From Lepas anatifera (taxonomy: Eukaryota > Arthropoda > Thecostraca > Lepadidae), in assembly GCA_034440635.1 (NCBI GenBank), contig JAOTON010001819.1, forward strand, positions 682,001-746,000: a DNA stretch of 64,000 nucleotides, written 5' to 3'. The stretch's first letter is position 1. Each line of letters opens with the position of its first letter. Below the pieces are notes generated by a model. The model was not told where the DNA came from, did no database searches, and saw only the letters and a list, made by a program, of their open reading frames with translations. Of this stretch, positions 1 through 10,668 are shown piece after piece. The position numbers and the translations under genes are program-made.

Positions 1-1460
1 ACGTGTTCAGGTTTTTATACAATTCATTTTTATATTTTACGTTTGTCTTAGGCTATTTTTATTTTCAAATGAATTTATAAATGTATTTATCTATATTTCT
101 ATGGGTAGCAGTGCATTTTTTACCTTTTGGAACCATTTCAAGCTCACTTGTTCCATCAACTTTTAAAAATCGTCTCGCGGCGTTGATCCTTCATTGTATA
201 TATTTTTATCAGATTGACTTCATCTGTAAATGGGCACCACGTCCGTTGATGATTCGCATGCAATAAACAATAAACAATAAACGACCTGAAATGACCCCAA
301 ATAATCATGTTCAGGAAAGTTGCGTATTTGGTCAAAGATAAGTTATGTCAGGTACGGCGGCGCCTTGCGCCGCTGTTTTCCGGCACCGTTGGAAAAACCC
401 GAGAGGTGTTCAAACACCCTCTCCCCACTCGGGCGAGAAAAGTACAGTGAACTTACTCACATTGCTGTAGCTTAACCCAGCGAATAGTTAGGAAATGATT
501 TCATGTTCCCTTATGGCGTCTGTTGCCTGTAGTTTGATTTTGGATCCCCATGTCAGTATATATAAATATCATAGGTAGGTACATAAAAATATTTGGTTGG
601 TGATAGAGGTTCAACCAATTTTCCCAGTTCAGTAAAGTTAGCACGGAATCCTGACCAGAGAATTGTCAATGATATTGAAACATTCCTAATTATCTCCCCA
701 GATTCGCATAATCAACAGCATAAGATCTCGAAAGCAATCGACATGCCACGTTAAGCACGCAATTAAAGAACCTTGACTTCTTTACAATTGAATTTTACAG
801 CAGAGAAAGTCAAACGCTTTGCTTAAATATCAAATGTCATGAGGAGGGTTCAAAGTGTACCATTAAGAAATGTCACTGTTCTGTTTGCTCAGTCAGCAAA
901 ATCGACTAACTACTTACTTGAAAATGAGAGGAATAATCAGCTTCCATTCATAACACTAGAAAAAAATATATCACAGGCCCAAAGCGGACGCATATTCAGA
1001 AATTGGAACCTGAGTGCCCATCAGTGAAGAATAAGAAATGTGGGATTTGGCAATGTTTGAAACCAGGCTGATTTTCTAATCTCACCTTAACAAGTTTTCA
1101 GTGATGTACGTCTGGTACCTACGGATTAGAATTTATCACTTTTGACATTTTTACATTTTCCAGAGTTTTGGGTGTAGGCTGGTTATTCATAGCATTCTGA
1201 ACCATGATGCCTATAAGATAAAATACCTGCTTACACACCCGTCTTGATCAGAGACGATGCCAATGCTATCATTTGCTTCACATTTACAACCACTCTATGG
1301 CCTTTAAATGTCTTTCTGGTCTACCAATGTCAGTTTAAAGGCTTTGGCCACTTTTTGCCAGTTTTTGCCACTTTTTCGTGGTAAATACCGGTATTTACCA
1401 GTTTATGCCACTGGCTGGTATAAACCTAGTTTTTACCGGTATTTTGCCAACCCTGGTGAG
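1..1460. other. No gene recognised; AT-rich spacer
   Basis: I see no supported gene here. Positions about 352-440 hold a GC-rich patch that resembles the right end of the element at 3634-4483 (a tract like AAAAACCCGAG next to GCGCC-rich DNA), so it may be a decayed relative. Positions about 1340-1455 carry short repeats of TTTGCCA and CCGGTATTTACC-like words. They abut the truncated end of the pseudogene that follows. Confidence 0.4.
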
Positions 1461-1461
1461 A

Positions 1462-2435
1462 GGCATCGAAACTGAGCGCCCTCACTCGGTCGTTCACCTC
1501 CCAGTCATCGAGCACCGCAACGAAACCAGCAGCGGCAGCCTATCCGGCACAGTTAGGACGCTTCGGTATGGCCAGGACCTTCGGCACGCCGTCAGCGGAG
1601 AAGAGGGCTGGACGTCGGTCGACGGCTGGTCCTCTGCCCGTGCCTGGAAATATTTTTCCATCTGAATGGACTGTGAGAGGGACGGTCGGTGCAAACGCGG
1701 CTTTGATCTCCGCAGCCCTAGCCTCCGGATCTGTATCTGAGAATTGTCAAATGACTCACGGTTGATGACCATCTCTTCGGGTTTGTGTCCCAGGCTTAGA
1801 GCCGCCGTCGGTAGGACGTAGACACCATTGCAGTGGGACATCTTTGTTCGAACCATCGTGGTTAGAACCAGCTCTGTGCTGATGAGCTTTGTTTTCGCAC
1901 GCCGACGCTTGGGCGGTAAACACGTTGCTGTAGAAGTCGATGGACCAGACGAGTCGTCACCGTCGCGCTCTTGGTGGACAGAGCGAGTGGGGCTGCTGAC
2001 GGTACTAGAGGTGCTGGAAGAGGTCAGCTGCGCAGCCTCATCGAGAGTTTGTCGCTCCATCTCACCCGTCTCTGGATATCGCTGTGTCGCCTGCTCCTTC
2101 TTCCGCTTCCGGTTTTCGAGGGCGGACGTCCTTCATCGCCATGCAGCCGCGCCGCCCCTTCTCGCGCTGGCCCTAGAGGAAATTCTTGTCCTCGTTGATC
2201 GTCATCATCGCCAGAGCGTTCTGATGCGCGACGTCAAAGAGACCGGTCGCCGACTCGGCGAACTCTTTCTCCTCCGCCTCCTACATCTTGGTCCGCTCCT
2301 TCTTGTCTTTTTGAGCGTCTCTCACTTCTCGTGCAGGCGGTTCACCTGTTCCAGCGCGCGCTGCCTCTTCTGCATCGGGATATGCGCGCGCTCCCAGAAG
2401 GGTATTACGGCGGTCATTGTCTCCACCGGTCATTA
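1462..2435 (-). pseudogene. Decayed transposase-like protein of a multicopy arthropod family
   Basis: Read on the minus strand, this stretch gives one protein-like track broken by at least two in-frame stops and by frame changes. It starts with an aromatic/basic block containing IPFWERAHIP, then an acidic-basic coiled region, then LFDVAHQNAL and NEDKNFL followed by GQREKGRRGCM. A Ser/Thr-rich linker with a basic patch (PPKRRRAK) follows. Near 1650 another frame gives VHSDGKIFPGTGRG, and near 1480 it gives DRVRALSFDA. From memory, the pairing of an HWDGK-like and an FDTT-like motif marks a repetitive family annotated as uncharacterised in arthropod genomes. I infer a DDE-transposase-like origin. 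The 3' end stops abruptly at 1460. No intact frame remains, so it is a pseudogene. The family assignment is from recall only. Confidence 0.5.
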
Positions 2436-2436
2436 G

Positions 2437-2886
2437 CCTCACCTAAATGTTGACGTTCCATATGCGCCATGATACGACCTACGAGCATCGCAACGTCCCT
2501 ATGACTGAGCCCAAGTCCAAAGAACACGAAACGTTTTAAAATCACCCGATGAAGCAAGTCGCTCTTACACCCGTCGTGGTGAAATATTTTACGTTCCTAA
2601 GCAGAGCCAGAAGGAAGGTGCCGAGAATCACAAGTGTTCAGTAGAATATGTTATTTAGCTCCAATATGATTTGATCAATGCAAAATAGTTACAGATTGTT
2701 GATGGGAATGTTTTTTTAATCCTGAAAAAACTTTTTTTCGCAAAAATAGCAACTTTAACCTCCTTGAGCGACCTGCAAATATAAATATTTTTCAATAAAA
2801 ATTTACACACGTTGTTTTTTCCAGGGATAGAACAGATCGGCTGCCCGTCCCAGTGGAAATTCAAAATTTCGAAAATAAGTGCCGCC

Positions 2887-2936
<50 letters not shown>

Positions 2937-3629
2937 TATTTTAAATCCAATCCAATTTTCAGCTTGAGAACCTCCAATACAGTACAGTACATACCTATCG
3001 ATCTTTAAAATTGGAGCACAATTTCATAGAAAATTGATAATGTATAGCTTTCAAAATGAAACACACATGCCAAGCAAGAGTCTCTGATTAGACAAAACAG
3101 TAACATGAAATAATTCCTCTGATTCTTGTGATAAAGGCCTCTCAACATTTCTCTCCAATTAGGGGTCCAATTTTTTATGCTAATAGCAGTATCTGCTTTT
3201 AATAGGCAAAATGAAAAGAGCGGCGGCAGACGGTGCGTTTAGGACAAAAGAAATAATAGATATTTGCATGGCTTTATAAATTATCACCTGATGTTTACAC
3301 TTTTTCCTTGAGGCTAGTTAAGCTTGAACCTATACTCGGTTGAATTTGTTCTTCAAAGACAGCAATGGCGCACACTATTCTCACACGACAACCACTGACA
3401 ACGGAGGACAACAACAACTAGCGACGACGACGAGTGTTGTTGGAGTGGTTGAAGTAAATAAGTAATGTTAAATATTGAAGATGAAAAGTTTTTGAGAGAT
3501 TTGAAATGTATTTTGTAGTGCTTTCCACCGCTTCAAATGTTCAAGACAAGGCCAGTGATATGAACCTTTTTAATTTTTCGAGTATATGTATTATTTGTGC
3601 CTAGGGATTTCTTCAGACCGGATGGGCCT
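2437..3629. other. No gene recognised
   Basis: No coding region is supported in this AT-rich stretch. It holds the TA microsatellite at about 2890-2933 and a short run of GACGACAACAA-like words at 3385-3435. Confidence 0.4.
2890..2933. repeat. (TA)n microsatellite
   Basis: An uninterrupted TA dinucleotide run of about 44 bp, flanked by CCCTAA on the left and TTCATATTTTAAATCC on the right. It is a simple repeat with no evidence of function. Confidence 0.95.
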
Positions 3630-3633
3630 TTAA

Positions 3634-4483
3634 CACGCGCATTAACGGGGGTCTGAGCCACATTCGCATTGACGAGGGGGAGGGGGGCGAGTACCCGCCC
3701 CTCCTAAGATCTCGAGAACCACGGTAGGTAGCGAAAAACGGTAAACGGCGTTGGGTAGCCCATCCACTTCTCCATCGAAAATATTTGAACCATTTTTTGT
3801 CAGGTAACATTCAAGGTCACGAGAGGTCAAAACATGCCGTCATAGGGATAACATGTAAATCCAGTTTTTTTCGGCCATATCATCTGAACAAGTAAAGATA
3901 GAGCAAAACGACTGTCACTATATGAATCCTCGCAGCAAGCCGAATCGAATGATATATAATTTGACGTTGCTAGCCCAAATCAAGGATTTGACCTGACATG
4001 AGGTCAGGTCAGGGTCAAATTATATAAAATGCATATCATTAGAGCCGCAAAGCCAAGGCGAGTCTAATGCAGCTAAAACAAACGCTCTATGATCATCAGT
4101 TACTGAGTTATTCAGCGAACACCATTTTCCATGTATTTCCAATGGAGAGGTCATGCCTCGTACCTGACCTTAGGTCATCGATATCAAAAATACCGGAGCA
4201 TTTTTTAGAGAACTCGGCGGGTCCATTATGTGATATGAGTTTCAATCGGATAAGTTCAAGCTGCTACGTCTTATGCCGTCTTAAACTTTTTTTAGGTCAG
4301 GTCACTTGACCTGTATTGGTGACCTGACCTGAGATGACCTAACCTTAAAATTTTCACAGAAGTTGTAAAAATGATGAGGGAAAAGGTATGCCAAGTACAG
4401 CGGCGCTGCGCGAAGCCGTTTTTAAGCTATCTCTGAAAAACCCGAGGGGGAGGGGCGGGTACCCGCCCCCGTCTATGCGCGTG
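3634..4483. mobile_element. TTAA-flanked non-autonomous DNA element 1, TGACC-rich
   Basis: TTAA is directly repeated at 3630-3633 and 4484-4487. Immediately inside are inverted termini CACGCGCAT (left) and ATGCGCGTG (right). A second inverted patch around GGGTACCCGCCCCTCC lies at about 3685-3705 and 4452-4470. TTAA target duplications with short inverted ends are typical of piggyBac-like elements, so I infer a non-autonomous (MITE-like) element of about 850 bp. The interior contains many overlapping AGGTC/TGACC pentamers, for example around 3990-4020 and 4285-4345. No transposase frame is present. The assignment to piggyBac rests on the TTAA and termini only. Confidence 0.55.
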
Positions 4484-4678
4484 TTAAAATACGCAATTGG
4501 ACCATATAATTATTGATATATTGAAAAAATTGAAAATTTGATTAAAAATTGAAGCGCTGGAGGGAAAATGTATTTAAAGGAGGTTTGCAACAGGTAGGCA
4601 AATTCAAACACTTTTACCTGACATCATGTTTACCTGTTGAGCCAACTTTTTTCGTCAATTCATTGGACTCGCTGTCTT

Positions 4679-4830
4679 CACAACTCAACTCAACTCAACT
4701 CATTGACGTGTGTGAACCGACTCAACTCAACCCAACTCACGTGTCTAATTTTTTCGACTCAACTCAACTCGCCTCAGAGTCGGATGAGTCGGCATTTGAG
4801 TTAAACTCCGACTCTGACTCGCGAGTCGCA
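4679..4830. repeat. Degenerate (AACTC)n microsatellite
   Basis: AACTC pentamers are tandem at 4681-4700 and recur, with interruptions such as CGACTCAACTC, to about 4830. The pattern is a decayed pentanucleotide satellite. It creates a short Ser/Thr/Gln-rich frame that I do not consider a gene. Confidence 0.8.
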
Positions 4831-5134
4831 CAACTCTGGTTATAACACGAGGTGGCGATTTTTCATTTTTGAGTTCTTATGGAGTTTTTGGGAGGGGAAG
4901 GTGGAGCTGCCTAGAAGTAGGACTGAGACCTGAATGCACGAATTTTTATTTAGGGAGGCAGTGACTTGGCAGGTCTGGCTTATAGCCTGATGACTTTATA
5001 GTCATCAGAAAATGTGGTATGACTTGTAACACGCAATTTTTATAGCTTTATAAGTTTTAGCGTCAACAATCTTATATATTAAATGATGCTGACTGATGAG
5101 ACACCGGGAGTCGGCCCAAAAGTGAAGCCATTAA

Positions 5135-6132
5135 CCCTCGCCCCACCGTGGGCATCGATGGCTTCCCTCAGGTTTTTCCGGGATAGCAGAAAAACGACGA
5201 GGCGCAGCACCGCGGTTGAGGGCTCTACCTCTCTCACCCCATCATTTTCCCACCATCCCTGAAATTGTTTACCCCGGGTCACCCAAGGTCAGGTCACCAG
5301 GCAAGGGCAACCAAGGTCACCTCACTTCAACTTTTGAGCTCTATAAGAGCTATATTTCGACGTCAATCGATTTGAAACTTCCTACACTTCATGATCCCTC
5401 TAGGGTCTACAAGGTGTATATCCGGGATTTTCTATTTCGTGACCTGAGGTTAGGTCACGAGGTGACCTCTGACATTGGATGGGGAAAAGCTGTTTTATGA
5501 TCTTAAAGTCACAAAAACGATTTTAAATGCTCGGCTTGCTCAGAAAAGCGTTCTTGAACATCATATCACGGATTCCAGGGGTAATATTTGCCCTTTGACC
5601 TCCCGGAGTTCATCCAAGGTCACCAGGGGTCAAAAACAGCATTTTGACAATAACTTTTGGCCTAATTAAGCTAGAGCGCTGAATCAAACACCATCGTGCA
5701 TGTCTCGTCACTAGCTTTCATCTGATATACGGCAAGGCCACTGTTTGACCTTTCGGGACCTCAAGTCATATTAGGTCATGAGGTGAACTCTGAAGGTGAA
5801 CTCATTACCTTCCACATAGCGGAAAAAGGTCTGGCATTTTCCTATCCAATGTACTTTACCAGATCTCAATGGTTCTAAAGGCATAAGAGTTGTGCCCAAT
5901 TTGCTTAGGCATTGCATATTTGAGTGAAAATAGCCGATCTTGACCTAACTTGACCCCTGGAGGTCAAACCATTGACCTGAGCGCTTAAACATAAAGGTGA
6001 TTTTTACTGAATTCAAGCGAACTTTCTAATGCACTTTGCAGATTTGCGCTAACTCCCATATTTTCGGAGTTAGAGGGTGGCCATCGATACCCCCGGTGGG
6101 GCGAAGGTGGCGCCGGACCCCCGGTGGGGTGC
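5135..6132. mobile_element. TTAA-flanked non-autonomous DNA element 2, TGACC-rich
   Basis: TTAA occurs at 5131-5134 and 6133-6136. The inside ends are inverted: CCCTCGCCCCACCG on the left and, read on the other strand, CCCGCACCCCACCG on the right. Both ends also share an ATCGATGG patch a little further in. The right end has an extra copy of the CCCCACCGGGGG block. The interior is rich in AGGTCA and TGACCT, as in the element at 3634-4483, although the termini differ. It is about 1.0 kb long with no transposase frame. I infer a second family member or subfamily moved in trans by a piggyBac-like transposase. Confidence 0.55.
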
Positions 6133-6136
6133 GGGT

Positions 6137-6975
6137 TAATTGGGGAGGGGAAGGAGGTGGAAAACCCTCCACAAAAGTGGCATTCATGAACAGCCCCTTA
6201 TGGAAAGATCGACTAGTTGACAGTTGACATAAAGAAGAAAGCAGACTATTGAAGTCACTGAGCTCTAGTACCAGTGACAAAATGAGAAAACTTGTTCTAA
6301 TCCGTAAATTGTCATCAGTGGTATTTAAGGGCGTATCAAACACCTGGGCCATTTTGGCTATTATGAAATCAAGAACCACGTGTGATCTTAACTAGAATTT
6401 AAGAAAATTACAGGAAGCGCTCGACTCACGTTCCGACTCTCAGTCCATCGCCGAGCATTACGTCTGAATCAAAGGCGGCTATTGTCTGCAGAAGATCCGG
6501 CGATGAAGAGATCAAAAGTACACCCCCGCGGTGCCGCACTCAGTCTCTTGATTGTCATCGCCTTCGAGTTGTCAGTACGACCACTCCATTCATAGACAAT
6601 GATCATACTACGTCATCATTTCATGCCACCAATACACATCAGGCACATATTTTACAAACATAGTAAACATACCCGAACAATGCTGAACTGTTTGGGGATG
6701 GCGTCACCAAATCTGGTGCCGGAGCCAGCCGCGGGGACCACAGCCCAGACGCGAGGCATTGCCGCACCTGAAACGCCACCAGCAGTAGGTCACGAGACAA
6801 ACAGAACTGACACACAGCATGGCCACTAGTGCCAAATCCAACACAGATAATTTGTATATGATAATTGTGTATTCAAGCTGTCATAGCGCGGACATGAGCC
6901 AACTTCTAAACAGCCAAAAAACATTAACCAAAAGTCTTTCCAAGAAATGTTTGTTCGTTACAACCACACTTTAGG
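6137..6975. other. No gene recognised
   Basis: No supported gene. Short frames in both orientations have no recognisable motif. Confidence 0.35.
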
Positions 6976-6977
6976 CG

Positions 6978-7436
6978 CTAGCCTGCAATGTGCATCAGTC
7001 GGCTAAGCTTGCCCTGCAGGCGCCGGCCACTGGTGCTGCTCTCATCCAGGAAGACACGAGCGCACCGTGTCACGAGCCAAGCAAAGACTGGATGGGGCAA
7101 GTCACCGATGTATGATAGTTCTCTACGAAGGGACATCTCCAGGAAAGTCTCTGTTCTAAACTTGTCTCTAATCGTTTCGTTTAACATGATTTTCTCCAGA
7201 CCACTGATCTGTTTGACTACCTTGTGACTTAATGAGCAAGATGAACGGATACCCTTTGAGACATTTGATACGAAATTTGGTGTAAGTTCCTCATTCCTAC
7301 AAGTAACTAAGAAGTCACGTGATAGTTCAGTGCGAACGAGTTTAGAAACTGAAGAGAGGATGCAGGCCATCCTTGGACGGTCAATGATGGAGAAAATAAT
7401 AAGTTCTCGGAAGGCCTGCTGTAGATAGGGTACCAT
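6978..7436 (-). pseudogene. N-terminal fragment of Penelope-like ORF
   Basis: A 152-residue frame with no cysteine-rich or RT motif. It is mostly helical in composition (Leu, Arg, Glu), as expected for the poorly conserved N-terminal region that precedes RT in Penelope-like elements. The ATG at 7436 was chosen because the same start word follows the terminal repeat in two other copies in this window. The frame ends at a stop near the junction with unrelated DNA, so it is a fragment of the roughly 600-800 residues usual for this family. Confidence 0.5.
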
Positions 7437-7620
7437 AAACCGCAGTGTTGTGGGAATGACCTAGGAACATAAAAAGATGATAACACAGATGACAGTAAAA
7501 GCGCCAAAAGACTTGCAGCCTAAAAAGCCAAAATCCAGAAACTAAGACGTCTAAACCCTAAGAAGCCAAAAAGGCTTAGTCAAGGTAAAGGTAAAGAAAA
7601 AAACATGGGATGAGGCAAAT

Positions 7621-7648
7621 GCAACGTTTCGGTCTTAGACCGACGTCA
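7621..7648 (-). ncRNA. Hammerhead-like motif, inverted copy
   Basis: On the minus strand the sequence reads CTGACGTCGGTCTAAGACCGAAACG. The five-base stem CGGTC/GACCG and the AAACG are kept, but a T follows CTGACG where the core expects A. It is probably a decayed copy of the motif at 8711-8737. Confidence 0.35.
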
Positions 7649-8055
7649 GGCTAGGAGTACAAGGTGGATGTGGCTTTTTGGATACGCTCATCACGGTTTC
7701 CGCGTCAGGGGCCTACACAACTGAACTTTTCTTCAAACCGATGGCAGCTCTTATCATCCTCCCTTTCGACTCGGCTCAGCCTTGTTCGCTCAAAAAATCT
7801 GTCATCTGGTCTCAGTTTCTTCGGGCACTTCGTAGATAATCATCCGGAAGCTCTCGTAAAAGGAACCTCAGAGATTTTTGACCTCTGCTAAAAAATGGTA
7901 AACAAAACCATCTCCTAAAAAAGCTCAAGGTCGAATCTCTAAATCCACGCCCCAGGCCACAAAACCGGGGAAACGATGCCCCTCTGGTTCTACCTTTTGT
8001 TGATGACGCTCTCGGTGACTAGGTCTCGCGGATTGTTAGAAACTCTGGCCTTCCC

Positions 8056-8640
8056 ATGCGGGTGGCGTGGAGAAGCGGTACGTCCCTGAAGGATCTTTCG
8101 GTCAGATCGGCGCTGGAACCAGTACAGTGCCCTGAGGGAGATCGTTTCTGCCACGCCTGTCATGCAGGTATCCATGGGAAGTGTCATGCCAAAAATGTAA
8201 TGTATAGGATTGATTGTAAGCTTTGCGAACTTGGCACGTCATTTTATATCGTTGAGAGCCAGAGGGCCGTTAGACTCAGATTTAACGAACACTTATGTGA
8301 CGCTAGAAATAAGAGGCAGGAAACACCTTTCAGACAACACAGATTAAGCACACATCCGAATGATGAGCTGACGGGAGACAACCTGAGCATCAAAATTCCA
8401 AAAGGGAGGCCCAAACAGAAAAATCGCATAATCATTCCTCATTCGGCGATACAGACCTACTCTCAACACTCAAACATCATCCTGGCTAGTGCTGCCGTAA
8501 ATTCAAAGTGCACGGGCACCCGCACATACACATACTCACAGGCATATAAACACACACCACACGCAGTGCTCCTTTGCTCCTTCGGTAAGAGGGTGCTGGG
8601 ACTGTCAGCGCTTTTTGCTTCAACCAAAAGTTTACCTTAG
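8056..8640 (+). pseudogene. GIY-YIG endonuclease domain of Penelope-like element
   Basis: The frame contains a cysteine-rich linker (CHACHAGIHGKCHAKN) followed by VMYRIDCKLCELG and FYIVESQRAVRLRFNEHL. These match the GIY-YIG nuclease core of Penelope-like elements, with R and E/H side chains downstream as expected. The family-1 copy at 39304-39687 reads FYIGESQ at the same place, so here the Gly of the YIG-type motif is changed to Val (YIV), which probably weakens or abolishes cleavage. The upstream RT is broken into several frames, so this is a dead copy. After about 8440 the frame reads through terminal-repeat DNA. Confidence 0.75.
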
Positions 8641-8710
8641 GCCTCCAGTCACTCGGCATTTGGAAAAAGTTAGCCTCAGACCTCTAGCCACCTTCACCTT
8701 GTACTCCTCG

Positions 8711-8737
8711 CCTGACGACGGTTAAGACCGAAACGTT
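8711..8737 (+). ncRNA. Hammerhead-like ribozyme motif in Penelope terminal repeat
   Basis: The sequence runs CTGACGA, then a short stem (CGGT/ACCG) closed by a small loop, then GAAAC. This is the conserved core order of the minimal hammerhead ribozymes known from Penelope-like terminal repeats (CUGANGA, stem II, GAAA). The pairing next to the GAAA is imperfect, so cleavage activity is uncertain. Equivalent motifs occur at 7621-7648 on the minus strand and at 39978-40007. Confidence 0.45.
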
Positions 8738-8965
8738 GCATTTCGCTCATCCCACGTTTTTTCTTTACCTTTACCTTGAGTACGCCTTTTTGAGTTCTAT
8801 AGGGTTTAGACGTCTTAGTTTCTAGATTTTGGCTTTTTAGGCTGCAAGTCTTTTAGCAATTTTACTGTCATCTGTGTTATCATCTTTTTAGGGTCCTTGG
8901 TCATTCTCACCACACTGCAGTTTATGGCACCCTATCTACAGCAGGCCTTCCGAGAACTTATAAGT

Positions 8966-9468
8966 TTCATAAAGAAACTGTCTTGATACTAACGCACACG
9001 GTATATCCATACCAGGGGTGCACCAATGGGCGCCAGCCGTGTATGTTACCCCCCCCATAAATCCATGAGAGGGCATCAGTAAGCTATGTTTCACTGCGCA
9101 TGGCGGCTATGCGTACGATCAGAGGTCATCAGAGGTCAAAACCCAGCTTAATAGGGGTGGCGGCCGACACACAAAGACACGTGGCGGGTGCTAGGAGGGA
9201 TGCACAGGGGTGCGAATCACATCATCTGGTGCCCAACTGTCATCGGTAAAACCCGGTCAACTAATAAAACAATTCCCATCACCGAGGAACCCAAACTCTT
9301 CTGAATTTTAAAATTATAGATTCCTCTAAATATCCCCTTGATGGGGGACCTTCATCAAAACAAATGAGGAGTATGCAAAGTACGTTAGCGACAATAGATG
9401 CAGGACAGGCATTAGTTTAGCCACCTCTGCCAAAGTCTGGGTGCTGGACATACGACCCAACCGACTAG
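8966..9468. other. No gene recognised
   Basis: No coding signal is supported. The stretch separates the Penelope terminal repeat from the NXF1 pseudogene. Confidence 0.35.
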
Positions 9469-9469
9469 T

Positions 9470-9595
9470 GTGAAAAACATTAGTTTCTGCTCCGAATTAG
9501 AGAGCTGGAGGCGCTCGCCGCTCTGGGGCACCTGCCCGGGACCCAGTATGACACCGGCTCCTTCACTATCGACTTTGCTCAATGGAGGAGCCTCC

Positions 9596-9636
<41 letters not shown>

Positions 9637-10520
9637 CCCCTCCCTCTCTCTCTCTATCCCTATATCCCTATCCCTATCCCCCCTCTCTCTCTCTATCCCT
9701 ATATCCCTATCCCTATCCCCCTCTCTCTCACTCTCTCTCTCTCTCATCGGGGTGCTGAATGCCATGAGCGTACTGCAACTGGTGGAGCTTAACTTGGAAG
9801 GCAACAAACTATGCGACAGCTTCGACTAGTCTGACTACATCAGCCCCGTCCGAAAGCGGTTCCCTATGTCATCCTGCTGTATAACGTGGAACTGCCGGCG
9901 CCAATTGAGTTGGACGTCGAAGACGACACGGTGGCCGCTAAGAAGCAGCCTGAGAGCAAAAGCTCTTATTGCCGTGGAACGCAGCCGCGTGACATAGCGC
10001 CAATGTTCCTGAAGGAGTACATACTCCGCTAAGGTTCAGCGGATTGACGCCCACACTATCAGTACTTATTCAGCCTGGTCTTCTGCCTGCCGTCCTGAAG
10101 CAAAATGGAGAGCATGCGCGGCGGTTGGGTGCGAGACGACCGTGACCTGGGCCGGGTGTCTTGCGGGCGGGGGCTCTCTGCTCCGAGTTGGACCGCTGGA
10201 GGCTCTCGGCGCTCTGGCGCACCCACACAGGAGCCAGCATGACACCGGTCCCTTCACCATCGACATCCCCGTCCCTGGCGGGCGGCTGACGAGGATCGCG
10301 GTCTTTGGCGTCCTGCGCGAACGTGGGGAGCACCACACGCCAGCACGGGCCTTCTCCCGGGTGTTCGGCATCGTCCCGCCACAGACAGGGCTTCTTTATC
10401 GTCAACGAGACGTCGATCGGCACCCCGGCCACTGGCGAACGTTTCAGGGCGGTGTTAAATCCGGTGGCGCCCGGGGAGACGTGCAAACTGAATCTGCCAA
10501 TGAGACGGCCTGGTTATATT
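9470..10520 (+). pseudogene. Decayed copy of nuclear RNA export factor 1 (NXF1)
   Basis: At 9770-9830 the plus strand encodes LVELNLEGNKLCDSFD, matching the last leucine-rich repeat of NXF1. An in-frame stop follows, then DYISPVRKRFP and, after a frame change, NVELPAPIELDVEDD, which is the LRR to NTF2-like linker of that protein. Downstream at 10240-10470 comes an NTF2-like domain track: HDTGPFTIDIPV, FGVLRERGEHHTPARAF, then in another frame GFFIVNETSIGTPATGERF. NXF1 is the nuclear receptor that carries mRNA through nuclear pores. Here stops and frameshifts rule out function. A segment near 9485-9590 repeats the start of the NTF2-like part (10175-10265). I see no introns, so a retrocopy is possible but unproven. 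Confidence 0.75.
9592..9752. repeat. CT-rich simple repeat with CCCTAT blocks
   Basis: A pyrimidine tract of (CT)n and CCCT runs alternates with TATCCCTATCCC blocks. It interrupts the NXF1 pseudogene between a duplicated NTF2-like start and the leucine-rich repeat part. It yields long Ser-Leu or Arg-Glu repeats in several frames, which are not genes. Confidence 0.9.
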
Positions 10521-10586
10521 TCCTCGAGCAACCTAGGTAGGATTCGTAATTGCATATTAAATATATAGATTCCATATCCATATCTA

Positions 10587-10587
10587 G

Positions 10588-10661
<74 letters not shown>

Positions 10662-10668
10662 GTATATC
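10587..10668. repeat. (TA)n microsatellite with TCTAGATATGGATATG-type flank
   Basis: About 80 bp of TA repeats, preceded by CATATCCATATCTAGAA (the reverse complement of a word also beside the TA tract near 45431). It sits at the 3' end of the Penelope family-2 copy that follows on the minus strand. Confidence 0.9.

Larger units (their letters stand above)
6978..7660 (-). mobile_element. Penelope-like element, family 1, copy a (5' fragment)
   Basis: The minus strand carries a terminal repeat (about 7437-7660) followed by the first 152 codons of a reading frame starting at 7436 (MVPYLQQAFRELI). The same start, MAPYLQQAFRELI-like, occurs at the ends of the two other family-1 copies (8929 and 40194), which defines it as the beginning of the Penelope ORF overlapping the terminal repeat. 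The terminal repeat is the inverted counterpart of 8700-8890 and includes a hammerhead-like motif at 7621-7648. The frame runs to 6978 and ends without reaching an RT domain, so the copy is truncated. Confidence 0.65.
7660..8965 (+). mobile_element. Penelope-like element, family 1, copy b (3' half plus terminal repeat)
   Basis: This plus-strand copy contains the end of the RT domain (7664-7900, in broken frames), the GIY-YIG endonuclease (8056-8640) and the 3' terminal repeat (about 8700-8965). It is collinear with the family-1 copy at 38440-40230, for example the CSLKKSVI-like block and the linker before GIY-YIG. It lies head to head with copy a. The two terminal repeats (7500-7660 inverted, 8700-8890 direct) face each other, an arrangement known for Penelope-like elements. 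It ends at 8965 just after the start of the next ORF copy, as expected for a partial tandem. Confidence 0.7.

Noticed and set aside
9470..9829. Long Ser-Leu and Arg-Glu repeat proteins on both strands
   Set aside because: They are translations of a CT-rich simple repeat inside the NXF1 pseudogene.
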